Shown piece after piece: positions 1 through 6,581 of a DNA stretch of 22,987 bases; position 1 is the first letter of the stretch, and each line of letters starts with the position of its first letter. A program made the position numbers and the translations under genes. This DNA comes from QHBQ01 sp038230695 (lineage in GTDB: Bacteria; Chloroflexota; Chloroflexia; QHBQ01): positions 1-22,987 of the forward strand of contig JBBRMT010000045.1 in NCBI GenBank assembly GCA_038230695.1, given 5' to 3'. The notes below the pieces were generated by a model, which was given only the letters and a program-made list of their open reading frames with translations, was not told where the DNA came from and did no database searches.

Positions 1-14
1 GCATCGTCATATAT

Positions 15-155
15 GCAAGCCCCCAGCGGGGGTTTGGGGGAGAATGTCGCCCAATTATAAAGCTGGGTGGCACCGCCTAGTTTATAAACGATTACGCTAA
101 ACTTGGTCGCCACATCGAGATCTCTCCCCCAAACCCCCGCTGGGGGCTTTTTGCA
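15..155. repeat. Inverted pair of GC-rich dispersed repeats
   Basis: A 27-bp sequence at 17-43 (AAGCCCCCAGCGGGGG, then TTTGGGGGAGA) is repeated as a perfect reverse complement at 123-149, with about 79 bp between them; TGCA lies at both outer edges. Related single copies occur at 2118-2142, 2968-3004 and 3787-3821. Each copy holds a small CCCCC-AGC-GGGGG hairpin. I see no gene in 1-175. The pair could fold into a large cruciform or stem-loop just past the 3' end of asnB, but there is no T-run marking a classical terminator on the asnB strand. It resembles a miniature mobile element or a REP-type pair; no transposase is nearby. Confidence 0.75.
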
Positions 156-175
156 ATTCCAGAATTCGGCATCGC

Positions 176-2077
176 TCATGATCTTGCAGCCTCCAACGCG
201 GCATCAGGCTTAACCGTTGCATCGCCATCAATGAAGGTGGCCGCCCAGAGCGCGATGTTGAGGGCCATCCACAGGGCGCGGCTGTGATCGGTATGACCGT
301 GTTCGCGCAACAGGGTGGCGATGTAGGCAGGGTCGAGCAGGTCGCGAGCGGTGGGGCTTAGATCGGTCAGCGTTTCGTTCAGCCAGCCGCGCAACGGGCC
401 AGCGAACCACTGGTCAATTGGGGTGGGGAAGCCCTTCTTGTCCTTGCGGGCGATGATTGCGGGCGGCAACAGGGGAGCGACAGCGCGGCGCATGATGCGC
501 TTGCTCTCCAGATTACGCAGCTTGAGCGCAGCCGGGATACGCGCCGCCAGTTCGACGATGCGATAATCGAGCAGCGGCACGCGGCTCTCCAGCGATACGC
601 TCATGCTGGTGCGATCTTCGACGTGCAGCAATGCGGGCAGATAGTTACGCAGATCCCAATATAGCGCCCGCTGCAAGGGGTTGCTGCCAGGGTTGGGGCC
701 AGCATCGCGGGGTGGGAGCATGGCCTGCACTGCTGGATTGAGCAATCCACTTGCGCCTTCGCTTGCCAACCGCCGCCTGCCGGAGTTCAGAGCCACCTCG
801 CGCAACGGTTGGCGCAAGCCCACGCGCATCAGATCGGCGAACAGGGTTGCCGCTGCGCCGGGGGCGGGGTGATGACGCAGGCTGGCAAGTTGGCCGCGCA
901 GGTAGGGCGGCACATAGCGGAAGTAACCAGCGAATAGTTCGTCGCCACCTTGCCCGCCATTTACCACCTTGACGTGGTTAGCGGCGGTCAGCTTGCAAAC
1001 GTGGTACTGGGGATACAGCCCCACGCCGACGCTGGGATAATCCATGTGCCAGATCAGCTTGGGCAGCAGGGTGGGGAAGTCCTCGGCTTTAGGGATAATC
1101 TCGTGATGGTCGGTGTGGTACATCTCGGCTACCGCATGGATGTAGGGACGCTCATCGTAGGCCGCGCCCGCGTTAAACGCGCCGCTGAAGGTGCGTAGCG
1201 GCGCGGCTTCCTCGCCAGCCAGCCAGCGGCTTGCCAACGCCACCACGCTGCTGCTGTCCAGTCCGCCGCTGAGATGCGCCCCCACCGGCACATCGCTGCG
1301 TAGATGCAAGCGCACCGCATCGGCCAGCAACTCGCGCAACTCAGCGACGTATTCATCCTCGCTGCGCTCGCCCGCCGCGTCCTCACCCTCTGGCAAGTCC
1401 CACCAACGCCGCACTTGCAGGCCGCCAGTGTCGGGGCCAAGCTCGGCGTAGTGGCCGGGCGGCAGTTGCTGGATGCCCGCGAACCAGGTCTGTTCGCCAG
1501 TGGCATACATATAGCGGCCATACTCAGCGATGGCGGTCAGGTTGGGTTGGCGCGGCACGCGGGCATCCTGGAGTAGAGCCTTGATTTCGCTGGCGAAGAC
1601 TAGCGACTGCGTGGCCGGGTCGTACCAGTAGTACAACGGCTTGATGCCCATGCGGTCACGGGCAAGGAATAGGCGTTGCCTTCGCTCGTCCCAGATCGCC
1701 AGGGCAAACATCCCGTTGAAGCGGCGCAAGCAGTCCGGCCCCCATTCCAGATAGGCGTTCAGCGCCACCTCGGTATCGCTAGTGCCATTGAAACGGTAAC
1801 CCAGCGCCTGCAACTCAGGTAGCAATTCCTTATAGTTGTAAACCTCGGCGTTGTAGATGATATATGCGCGACTTTCGGCATCGGCCATCGGCTGGTGGCC
1901 GGTGTCACTCAGGTCAATGATGCTCAGGCGACGGTGCAGCAGACCCAGCGCCGCAGTCGGGCTGAAGTAGTAGCCGTCATCATCCGGCCCGCGATGGCTG
2001 ATCGAAGTCGCCATTTGGGTCAACAGTTCGCGCTCAAGCGTGCCGCCCAAATTGTATACACCGCCAATTCCGCACAT
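176..2077 (-). CDS. asnB: Asparagine synthase (glutamine-hydrolysing)
   Basis: Makes asparagine from aspartate, ATP and glutamine in the cytoplasm. The 633-residue protein starts MCGIGG, so Cys2 becomes the N-terminal nucleophile after Met removal. The class II glutaminase domain follows (HRGPDD at 28-33, then a DTEVAL segment near 101). The synthetase half has the PP-loop SGGLDSSS at 270-277 and a late DRTSMSVSLESRVPLLD segment. Length is typical for the bacterial family. The start is fixed by the obligatory MCG and an AAGGA ribosome site a few bases upstream. One oddity: the usual NGE oxyanion-hole motif reads NAE (76-78). Chloroflexota carry several AsnB paralogs, some serving cell-wall or exopolysaccharide amidation; no such genes lie beside this one, so the asparagine role is assumed from the family. 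Dispersed repeats lie on both sides. Confidence 0.93.
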   Translation of the reverse strand: MCGIGGVYNLGGTLERELLTQMATSISHRGPDDDGYYFSPTAALGLLHRRLSIIDLSDTGHQPMADAESRAYIIYNAEVYNYKELLPELQALGYRFNGTSDTEVALNAYLEWGPDCLRRFNGMFALAIWDERRQRLFLARDRMGIKPLYYWYDPATQSLVFASEIKALLQDARVPRQPNLTAIAEYGRYMYATGEQTWFAGIQQLPPGHYAELGPDTGGLQVRRWWDLPEGEDAAGERSEDEYVAELRELLADAVRLHLRSDVPVGAHLSGGLDSSSVVALASRWLAGEEAAPLRTFSGAFNAGAAYDERPYIHAVAEMYHTDHHEIIPKAEDFPTLLPKLIWHMDYPSVGVGLYPQYHVCKLTAANHVKVVNGGQGGDELFAGYFRYVPPYLRGQLASLRHHPAPGAAATLFADLMRVGLRQPLREVALNSGRRRLASEGASGLLNPAVQAMLPPRDAGPNPGSNPLQRALYWDLRNYLPALLHVEDRTSMSVSLESRVPLLDYRIVELAARIPAALKLRNLESKRIMRRAVAPLLPPAIIARKDKKGFPTPIDQWFAGPLRGWLNETLTDLSPTARDLLDPAYIATLLREHGHTDHSRALWMALNIALWAATFIDGDATVKPDAALEAARS

Positions 2078-2117
2078 GGTTTACATTCCTTGTCAGAGCG
2101 AGTACAACTTACTAAAT

Positions 2118-2142
2118 AAGCCCCCAGCGGAGGTTTGGGGAA
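2118..2142 (+). repeat. Degenerate copy of the GC-rich dispersed repeat
   Basis: AAGCCCCCAGCGGAGG followed by TTTGGGGAA matches the 17-43 element with one substitution and a shortened G run. It sits in the 5' leader side of asnB, between the gene start and its presumed promoter. Confidence 0.65.
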
Positions 2143-2233
2143 TGGTGCAGCGGGGTTATGCCTGGCATAGTTACGCATTTTCCCTGCTTCCTGCCGCTAA
2201 GTGTACACAAGCGCAGATTTGCTGTCAAGCTAA

Positions 2234-2262
2234 TTGACAAACTAGCGTAACTCTGTTATGAT
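2234..2262 (+). promoter_or_regulatory. Promoter of the first LysM-like gene
   Basis: TTGACA (2234-2239), 17 bp, TATGAT (2257-2262): a near-consensus primary-sigma promoter. A second -10-like TATAAT lies at 2291-2296 without a good -35 element. TTATG-ATTGA-CATAA, a small inverted repeat, overlaps the -10. The leader to the start codon would be about 70 nt. Confidence 0.65.
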
Positions 2263-2339
2263 TGACATAACAAAGGCGGTTAGCAATCGTTATAATCGGT
2301 AGGCGAAGTTATTGGCTAAGTTAGTAAGGAGGCTGGCAG

Positions 2340-2927
2340 ATGGCACACGGGGGTGGGGGCGGTGGAGGCAAGAAGAAGCCTAGTTTCCTACGCAGTTGCC
2401 TGACCAGCACTATTGTGCTGATTGTGGGTGTCTATGTTATTGTGCTGCTCGGCTCGGCGGCGATTACCACGCTGCTCAAGAATCGCGGCACTACTACGCT
2501 CAGCGTTTCCACGGCCTCGACCCAACCCACGGTTGCTCCACAGCCTCCAATTGTTCCCACCGCTGCTCCGGCGTTGATTGTCCCCCAGAATGGCAGCAAC
2601 AGCGCAGGCGGTGTAGGCAACGGCAACGTGCAGAGCTTTGTACCTTCCAACCCCTCGATTGGGCCGATACAGGTTACGTCCGGCGCACCTTATTACATAG
2701 TGGAGCAGGGTGATCTGGCGCAGAACGGGCAGATCCTCTCATTCAATGCCAGCATGAGCCTGATTGCCGCCAAGCTGTTGACCACGGTTGATGCCCTCAA
2801 GCAGACCAATGCGGCGCTGAGTAGCGGCACGCTGACTGCCGGACAGGTGCTAATTGTGCCGTCTGCTGTAGTTACCGGTGGTGGGGGCGGCAATCTGCCA
2901 CCCACCGGCGAATATGCCAGCCCATGA
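2340..2927 (+). CDS. Membrane-anchored LysM-like envelope protein
   Basis: 195 residues. Order: a glycine- and lysine-rich cytoplasmic head (HGGGGGGGKKK), one membrane helix (about 20-45, TSTIVLIVGVYVIVLLGSAA), a Thr/Pro/Ala-rich linker (about 50-85), then a LysM-like module (about 115-175) in which YYIVEQGD, VDALKQTN and LTAGQVLIVP match the three conserved LysM segments. The tail holds LPPTG but no following membrane helix or basic end, so it is not a usable sortase signal. The module suggests peptidoglycan or glycan binding outside the cell; no enzyme domain is present. The start is supported by GGAGG seven bases upstream of ATG. It is followed on the same strand by a second LysM protein and may be co-expressed with it. 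Confidence 0.75.
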   Translation: MAHGGGGGGGKKKPSFLRSCLTSTIVLIVGVYVIVLLGSAAITTLLKNRGTTTLSVSTASTQPTVAPQPPIVPTAAPALIVPQNGSNSAGGVGNGNVQSFVPSNPSIGPIQVTSGAPYYIVEQGDLAQNGQILSFNASMSLIAAKLLTTVDALKQTNAALSSGTLTAGQVLIVPSAVVTGGGGGNLPPTGEYASP

Positions 2928-2929
2928 TA

Positions 2930-2963
2930 ATTGCAGATTGCAGATTGTAGATTGCAGATTGTA
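2930..2963 (+). repeat. Heptamer microsatellite (ATTGCAG)n
   Basis: Units ATTGCAG, ATTGCAG, ATTGTAG, ATTGCAG, ATTGTA in a row, beginning two bases after the stop of the upstream gene. It is one of six period-7 repeats in this window with unrelated unit sequences. Confidence 0.85.
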
Positions 2964-2967
2964 TCGT

Positions 2968-3004
2968 GAAGCAAAAAGCCTCCAAGCGGGGGTTTGGGGG
3001 AGAA
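2968..3004 (+). repeat. GC-rich dispersed repeat
   Basis: GAAGCAAAAAGCCTCCAAGC, then GGGGGTTTGGGGGAGAA. Same family as 17-43 and closest to 3787-3821, with which it shares the GAAGCAAAAAGCC head. It lies directly after the heptamer repeat and ends about 30 bases before the next gene. Confidence 0.75.
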
Positions 3005-3033
3005 CTCTTGAATTGTGTCAATGTTGCGCGTAT

Positions 3034-3435
3034 ATGAGGCATCTGCGGCGTAGCCTGGCGGCACTCGCTCTGCTCTGTCTGCCCGCGCTGCTGCTCGGCT
3101 GCACTGGCGGTGGGTTGGATGTTACCCCTACCTACGTCAACTTTGTGACCATCAACGCTGCGCCCACTCCCACTATAACGCCGGTTGCTGCACCAACCGT
3201 GGCCGCCACTACATACTCGGTGCAGGCGGGCGACACCCTGAGCGGTATCGCCGCCCGCTTTGGGGTCAACATAGACGACCTGGCCCGCGCCAACTCCATT
3301 GCCGACAATATGCGCGACAAGCTGCAGGTAGGCCAAGTGCTGGTTATCCCGCCGCGTCAGTCCAACCAGCCGGTGCCAACCGCCACGCCCATTGCTACCC
3401 CCATCTCTACCACGCTCTCCACCCCATTGCCATAA
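3034..3435 (+). CDS. LysM-domain lipoprotein
   Basis: 133 residues from the ATG at 3034. Signal peptide MRHLRRSLAALALL, lipobox ending LLLGC with Cys23 as the lipidation site, a short Pro/Thr linker, then one complete LysM domain (about 60-105: TYSVQAGDTLSGIAARFGVN, IDDLARANSI, LQVGQVLVIP), and a low-complexity Pro/Thr tail. LysM binds peptidoglycan or chitin-like glycans; the protein should sit on the outer face of the membrane. The same frame is open upstream through the dispersed repeat to 2878, but those residues come from repeat DNA and would put the signal peptide inside the protein, so the internal ATG is preferred. No strong ribosome site precedes it. Confidence 0.85.
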   Translation: MRHLRRSLAALALLCLPALLLGCTGGGLDVTPTYVNFVTINAAPTPTITPVAAPTVAATTYSVQAGDTLSGIAARFGVNIDDLARANSIADNMRDKLQVGQVLVIPPRQSNQPVPTATPIATPISTTLSTPLP

Positions 3436-3565
3436 TACCAATCCCTATGACGCGGGTGTAAAATTGCACATGGGAGTGCGCAGCCCTCCCTGGAGAAGGC
3501 AGGCACACTAATCTTTTTCTAATCTCAGATCACGCTTATCCGCCCAAAGTATGAGTAATTGGCTA

Positions 3566-3594
3566 TTGACATAGCGAAGGAGATGGAGTATAAT
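3566..3594 (+). promoter_or_regulatory. Consensus promoter of the small transcript
   Basis: TTGACA (3566-3571), exactly 17 bp, TATAAT (3589-3594): a perfect primary-sigma promoter and the best match in the window. Transcription would start near 3601. The only things downstream on this strand before the terminator are the short ORF and the hairpin. Confidence 0.8.
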
Positions 3595-3665
3595 AAGCAC
3601 TGTAACACCTCGCCGACACAACAATGAAAAATCAACTTCCAGCGCCGTACAGGATGAAGGAGGTG

Positions 3666-3722
3666 ATGCCCATGGACAGTAGCTACGCAACATCGGGCAT
3701 CGCGGAGGTAAGCAGCCTTTAG
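3666..3722 (+). CDS. Possible 16-18 residue peptide
   Basis: AAGGAGGTG (3657-3665) is a near-perfect Shine-Dalgarno sequence. ATG at 3672 lies six bases after it and reads MDSSYATSGIAEVSSL, then TAG; an in-frame ATG at 3666 abuts the site and adds two residues. The second half of the ORF forms the 5' arm and inner part of the long hairpin, so translation would prevent that structure forming. No similarity is recognised. It may be a leader peptide or a chance ORF, but the ribosome site is too good to ignore. Confidence 0.4.
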   Translation: MPMDSSYATSGIAEVSSL

Positions 3723-3745
3723 GTTGCTCCTGCGATGCCCTGAAG

Positions 3746-3777
3746 GCCCCCGATTAGTCGGGGGCTTTCTTCTTTTT
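3746..3777 (+). terminator. Intrinsic terminator
   Basis: GCCCCCGA-TTAG-TCGGGGGC is an 8-bp perfect stem with a 4-base loop, followed by TTTCTTCTTTTT. It ends the small transcript on the plus strand. The stop codon of the convergent kinase gene falls in its loop. Confidence 0.9.
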
Positions 3778-4386
3778 GCCGCTTTTGAAGCAAAAAGCCC
3801 CCAGCGGGGGTTGGGGGAGAAATGTTGCCTTACAATCAGGCTCATCGTTTGAGTGTAAAAGGCTGCCAAGCCAGGGAGTTATGCAGCTTATCAATTCATC
3901 CAGCGGGGCGGTAGTGTCGAGGACAAGACGAGGGTCGCTTATCTGGTAGGCAGACTGGTCGGCAACGGCACGACGGTACTCCTGCAGTGCATCCCAATCG
4001 GTTTGATGGTGGGCGGGCAGTTGCAGCGCCTTGCGCGAGTTGATGCGCTCTCGCCACACCTGCTCATCGCTAATATGGCACTCTATGATCGCCAGGCGTG
4101 CGCCAGTATCCGCCGCGATAGTGCGGGCCTGTTGGTAGAGGCCGTTGAAGGTGAGTGGGCTATCGCAGATGACGCTCAGGCCTAGCCGCAACTGGCGCTG
4201 GGCGACGTTGAACATCGCATCATAGGCTAGCCTGCCCGCATCGCTGGCTTTGCCGTCTATAATGTCCTTGATGTCGTCCTTGTCAATCAATGGCCAACCC
4301 ATTTCACGGCTCAACGCCTGCGCCAGTGTACTCTTGCCGCTCCCTGGCATCCCCTTGAAGACGATCAACCATTTACCATTTACCAC
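3754..4386 (-). CDS. P-loop kinase / AAA-type ATPase, C-terminus extended by a repeat
   Basis: 210 residues; GMPGSGKST (12-20) is the Walker A P-loop, followed by a short nucleotide-kinase-like fold (WPLIDKDDIKDII; LSVICDSPL; ARLAIIECHISDEQVW with the lid-like region RERINSRKAL). Family members phosphorylate small molecules or act like zeta-type kinases; the substrate cannot be read from the sequence. Translation starts at a GTG that overlaps the end of the upstream TPR gene by 14 bases, so the two are probably coupled. The last ~21 residues (LPQPPLGAFCFKSGKKKKAPD in two runs: LPQPPLGAFCF and KSGKKKKAPD) are encoded by a GC-rich dispersed repeat plus the terminator of the opposite-strand transcript. 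The ancestral protein probably ended near residue 189. Confidence 0.78.
   Translation of the reverse strand: MVNGKWLIVFKGMPGSGKSTLAQALSREMGWPLIDKDDIKDIIDGKASDAGRLAYDAMFNVAQRQLRLGLSVICDSPLTFNGLYQQARTIAADTGARLAIIECHISDEQVWRERINSRKALQLPAHHQTDWDALQEYRRAVADQSAYQISDPRLVLDTTAPLDELISCITPWLGSLLHSNDEPDCKATFLPQPPLGAFCFKSGKKKKAPD
3787..3821 (+). repeat. GC-rich dispersed repeat inside the kinase gene
   Basis: GAAGCAAAAAGCCCCCAGCG, then GGGGTTGGGGGAGAA. It is the same family as 17-43, with one T missing from the TTT. On the minus strand it is read as the C-terminal residues of the kinase. Confidence 0.75.
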
Positions 4387-4394
4387 TTACCATT
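4370..4394. repeat. Heptamer repeat spanning two genes
   Basis: CATTTAC, CATTTAC, CACTTAC, CATT on the plus strand. It encodes the last codons and stop of the TPR protein and the GTG start and first codons of the kinase. Adding or losing one 7-base unit would change both reading frames. Confidence 0.8.
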
Positions 4395-5665
4395 CTCTTT
4401 ACGGTGGCTATATTGGTCTGTATCTCCGCCACATCTGGCAAGGCGGTTGCAGCCTGTTCGAGATGGGGTAGGGCTTCGGCGGGGCGGCCTAGCTCGGCCA
4501 GGGTTGCGCCCAGTTCGGCATGGGTCTGGGCCTGCTGAGGGTCAATCTTCAGCACGCGCTCTAACTCGGCTACTGCACCGGCACGGCGGTCACGGCGGCG
4601 GAGCAAGTCGGCGGCGTAGAAGTGGGCTTGCCAGAAGTCGGCGCGGGCTGCCGCTGCCCTTGCATACCAGGCTAGCGCATCATCGGGCCGCTCGTCTATC
4701 TCGTAGATGCGAGCCACCAGGAAGGCGGAGTCGTGGTCGGTGGGGTTTAGTTCGCAGGCACGCAGTAGCAGCGGCAACGCTTGCGGACGCATCCCCAGCC
4801 TATAGCGCAGATCGCCGAGGTGGGCAAGGGCGGGAACATTGTCGGGGTCGGCTTGCAAGGCCAGGCCATAATATTCGAGCGCCGCCTTGTTGCCCCGCTG
4901 TTGATCAGCCTTCAACCCCAGGCTGAAGTAGGCGCTGGCGGTAATTGCGGCACAGGGCGTGCCGGTTGTCACATCGCGCATTCGGGCAAGACGCTGCATC
5001 GTTTCGGCTGTGGGCGTATCCTCTTCCGCGTTGAGGTCGAGTGCGGCTTCGGCATATAGCGCCGCCGCCCGCTGATAGCCAGGGTCATAGCCAAGCGCGA
5101 CCAACGCGAGGTCATAGACTGCGCCATCTGAGGCTGCGCTGGGCAGGCCGTAGCGGGGAGATACATCCCGCGCTTGCCAGTAGGCGAGTAGCGCCGATAC
5201 ATCATCGGTGCCGAGGGTCTGGACCACCGCCTGCGCTATTTCGAGCGTGGCAATCTGCCGCGCCTGTGCCAGTATCAGGGTGACAATATCCGTCAGCGAC
5301 TGCAACTTATACGGTTCGACGAAACGCTGCTGATGTCGCAGCTCGCCGCTAGCATCGTAGAGTAGCAGGTCGAGGAGCAACCCCCCATTATCGGCCAGCG
5401 TGCCGCACACCAGCCAGTCGGCTTGCAGCCGCGCCGCATAGTCGGCTGCCACCTCATGATTGGGCGGGGCGGTCAGCAGCAGATAACGCCGGTCAGGCGT
5501 GGTGAGCAGCGGGTAGCGTACCGTCAGCCCTGCCACCGCCAGACTCAGGCAGTCGGCAATTGCCTCGGCCATGCGCCGCAACAAATAGCCCGGTAGTTGG
5601 CTACCCGCTTGTGGGCTGGCGAACTGAATCACCCCGATTGTTGGCCGCTTGTCCAATCCTCTCAT
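4373..5665 (-). CDS. TPR-repeat protein with CsgG/FlgO-like N-terminal domain
   Basis: 430 residues from the ATG at 5665. The first ~130 residues (RPTIGVIQF ... LTVRYPLLTTP ... ADYAARLQADWLVCGTLADNGGLLLDLLLYDASG) have the pattern of soluble domains that pair with TPR repeats in signalling and assembly proteins. From about 245 to the end there are at least four TPR-like helix pairs (ALEYYGLALQADPDNVPALAHLGDL; ALPLLLRACELNPTDHDSAFLVARI; and so on). No signal peptide or membrane helix, so it is probably a cytoplasmic scaffold. An upstream frame extension to 5731 lacks a ribosome site; GAGAGGTG abuts the chosen ATG. A weak promoter (TTGCCC-N18-TACAAT, minus strand, 5702-5731) lies before it. It is translationally coupled to the downstream kinase. 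Confidence 0.8.
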   Translation of the reverse strand: MRGLDKRPTIGVIQFASPQAGSQLPGYLLRRMAEAIADCLSLAVAGLTVRYPLLTTPDRRYLLLTAPPNHEVAADYAARLQADWLVCGTLADNGGLLLDLLLYDASGELRHQQRFVEPYKLQSLTDIVTLILAQARQIATLEIAQAVVQTLGTDDVSALLAYWQARDVSPRYGLPSAASDGAVYDLALVALGYDPGYQRAAALYAEAALDLNAEEDTPTAETMQRLARMRDVTTGTPCAAITASAYFSLGLKADQQRGNKAALEYYGLALQADPDNVPALAHLGDLRYRLGMRPQALPLLLRACELNPTDHDSAFLVARIYEIDERPDDALAWYARAAAARADFWQAHFYAADLLRRRDRRAGAVAELERVLKIDPQQAQTHAELGATLAELGRPAEALPHLEQAATALPDVAEIQTNIATVKRMVSGKW

Positions 5666-5766
5666 CACCTCTCCCGCAAATGTTCGTTGCCTTCTGCCCT
5701 GATTGTACAATATTGGCAGCAGCCAGGGCAAACCCGCCTCTATTCCTCGCTAGAACTTGTTTGTGG

Positions 5767-5795
5767 ATTGACGTGGCGCTAAACGCCTGCTAAAA
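5767..5795 (+). promoter_or_regulatory. Promoter of the membrane-protein pair
   Basis: TTGACG, 17 bp, TAAAAT, preceded by TG (TGCTAAAAT), so also an extended -10. The spacer contains GGCG-CTAAA-CGCC, a small palindrome that could be an operator. Confidence 0.65.
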
Positions 5796-5822
5796 TACAC
5801 GCAAAAGCGAAAGGAGCAAGCA

Positions 5823-6458
5823 ATGGCATATAGCATGGGGGCAAGCGCAGGGGCGCAAGGCGGGCCGGATGTGAGCCGCTTCCTTGAACCTGGGGAGCAG
5901 ATAGTTTGGCAAGGACAGCCAGCACGTGGCGCTGGCAATCCACTTAGGTTGGGCGGTTTGATCGTGCTGGGCATCGGTGTGCTGATGGGCCTGATTTTTG
6001 AGACGGTGGGATTCGTTCTGAACAGCGGGGCGGGCGATGTTAACCGGCAAACGCTAAACTCGGTGGGAAGCGCTTTCCAGATTGGGGGTGCAATCATGTT
6101 CGGCACGATGGTGCTGGTGGGCGTAATCCTGCTGTTCGTCAGCAGCTTCATTTCGGGAAACATTGCCTATGTGCTGACCGAGCGGCGGGCGATCATCGCG
6201 CAAGGCCCATCCTACGGCACCACCCGCACCAGCTTGATCGATCTCGCCGATGTAGGTATCATCAAGGTGCTTGAGCGTAAAGATGGACTCGGCTCGATCA
6301 TCTTCGGGCGCAGCAACAGCTACACCTCATCCGGTGGCAGCTATAACACTTCCACTTACTCTGACCGCGACTATAGCTTCAGCAACATCGCCGAGGTGAT
6401 GAACGTCTACCACCTGATCCGCCAGGCGCAGGATGGGGCGCAGAAGGCGCAAGGGTAG
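5823..6458 (+). CDS. PH-domain-like membrane protein, paralog 1
   Basis: 211 residues. Begins with an Ala/Gly-rich segment, then FLEPGEQIVWQGQP (about 21-34), the signature opening of bacterial PH-like (YdbT/YvbH-type) membrane proteins. Two hydrophobic hairpin segments follow (about 44-65 and 88-115), then a beta-rich tail: YVLTERRAIIAQGP, SLIDLADVGIIKVLERKDGLGSIIFG split across about 120-160. No enzyme motif is visible. The beta-rich domain should face the cytoplasm. ATG is preceded by AAAGGAG. The neighbour 120 bp downstream is clearly a paralog, so the pair arose by duplication and is probably co-transcribed. Function unknown. Confidence 0.8.
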   Translation: MAYSMGASAGAQGGPDVSRFLEPGEQIVWQGQPARGAGNPLRLGGLIVLGIGVLMGLIFETVGFVLNSGAGDVNRQTLNSVGSAFQIGGAIMFGTMVLVGVILLFVSSFISGNIAYVLTERRAIIAQGPSYGTTRTSLIDLADVGIIKVLERKDGLGSIIFGRSNSYTSSGGSYNTSTYSDRDYSFSNIAEVMNVYHLIRQAQDGAQKAQG

Positions 6459-6461
6459 GGC

Positions 6462-6487
6462 AGTGCTGAGTGCTGGGTGCTGAGTGG
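6462..6487 (+). repeat. Heptamer microsatellite (AGTGCTG)n
   Basis: AGTGCTG, AGTGCTG, GGTGCTG, AGTGG, starting four bases after the stop of the upstream gene. Period 7, as at the other microsatellites. Confidence 0.75.
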
Positions 6488-6515
6488 ATGGCTGAAAAAT
6501 CGGCATTGCCCAACG

Positions 6516-6540
6516 TAGGGGCGAACCGTTGTTCGCCCTT
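6516..6540 (+). repeat. GGGGCGAAC palindrome, single copy
   Basis: GGGCGAAC-CGTT-GTTCGCCC (6519-6538), an 8-bp perfect stem with a 4-base loop, preceded by TAG. It is identical to the core of the 42-bp tandem repeat between arcC and argF. The following TTT is too short to call a terminator confidently. Confidence 0.8.
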
Positions 6541-6581
6541 TGTAGACAATTCAAAATGCTGAGTTAGGGTGAGGTGAAGAG

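Larger units (their letters stand above)
3601..3777 (+). ncRNA. Putative small RNA or leader-peptide transcript
   Basis: About 175 nt bounded by a consensus promoter and an intrinsic terminator. It contains a short ORF and a long hairpin: GGGCATCGC (3695-3703) pairs with GCGATGCCC (3732-3740), and inside it AGCAGCC (3711-3717) pairs with GGTTGCT (3721-3727) around a TTTA loop. GATGCCC (3665-3671), at the start codons, could also pair with GGGCATC (3695-3701), so two structures exclude each other, as in attenuators. Nothing on this strand lies downstream for it to attenuate, since the next gene is convergent. I do not recognise a known RNA family. It could act as a trans small RNA, encode a peptide, or oppose the convergent kinase mRNA. 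Confidence 0.6.

Noticed and set aside
2872..3441. 189-codon minus-strand frame opposite the LysM lipoprotein
   Set aside because: Built partly from dispersed-repeat and heptamer DNA; the plus strand has signal peptide, lipobox and LysM domain.
3695..3740. Resemblance to signal recognition particle RNA (AAGCAGCC near the hairpin top)
   Set aside because: No GGAA-type tetraloop and no symmetric inner loop of domain IV; the loop is TTTA. Only a short match by chance.
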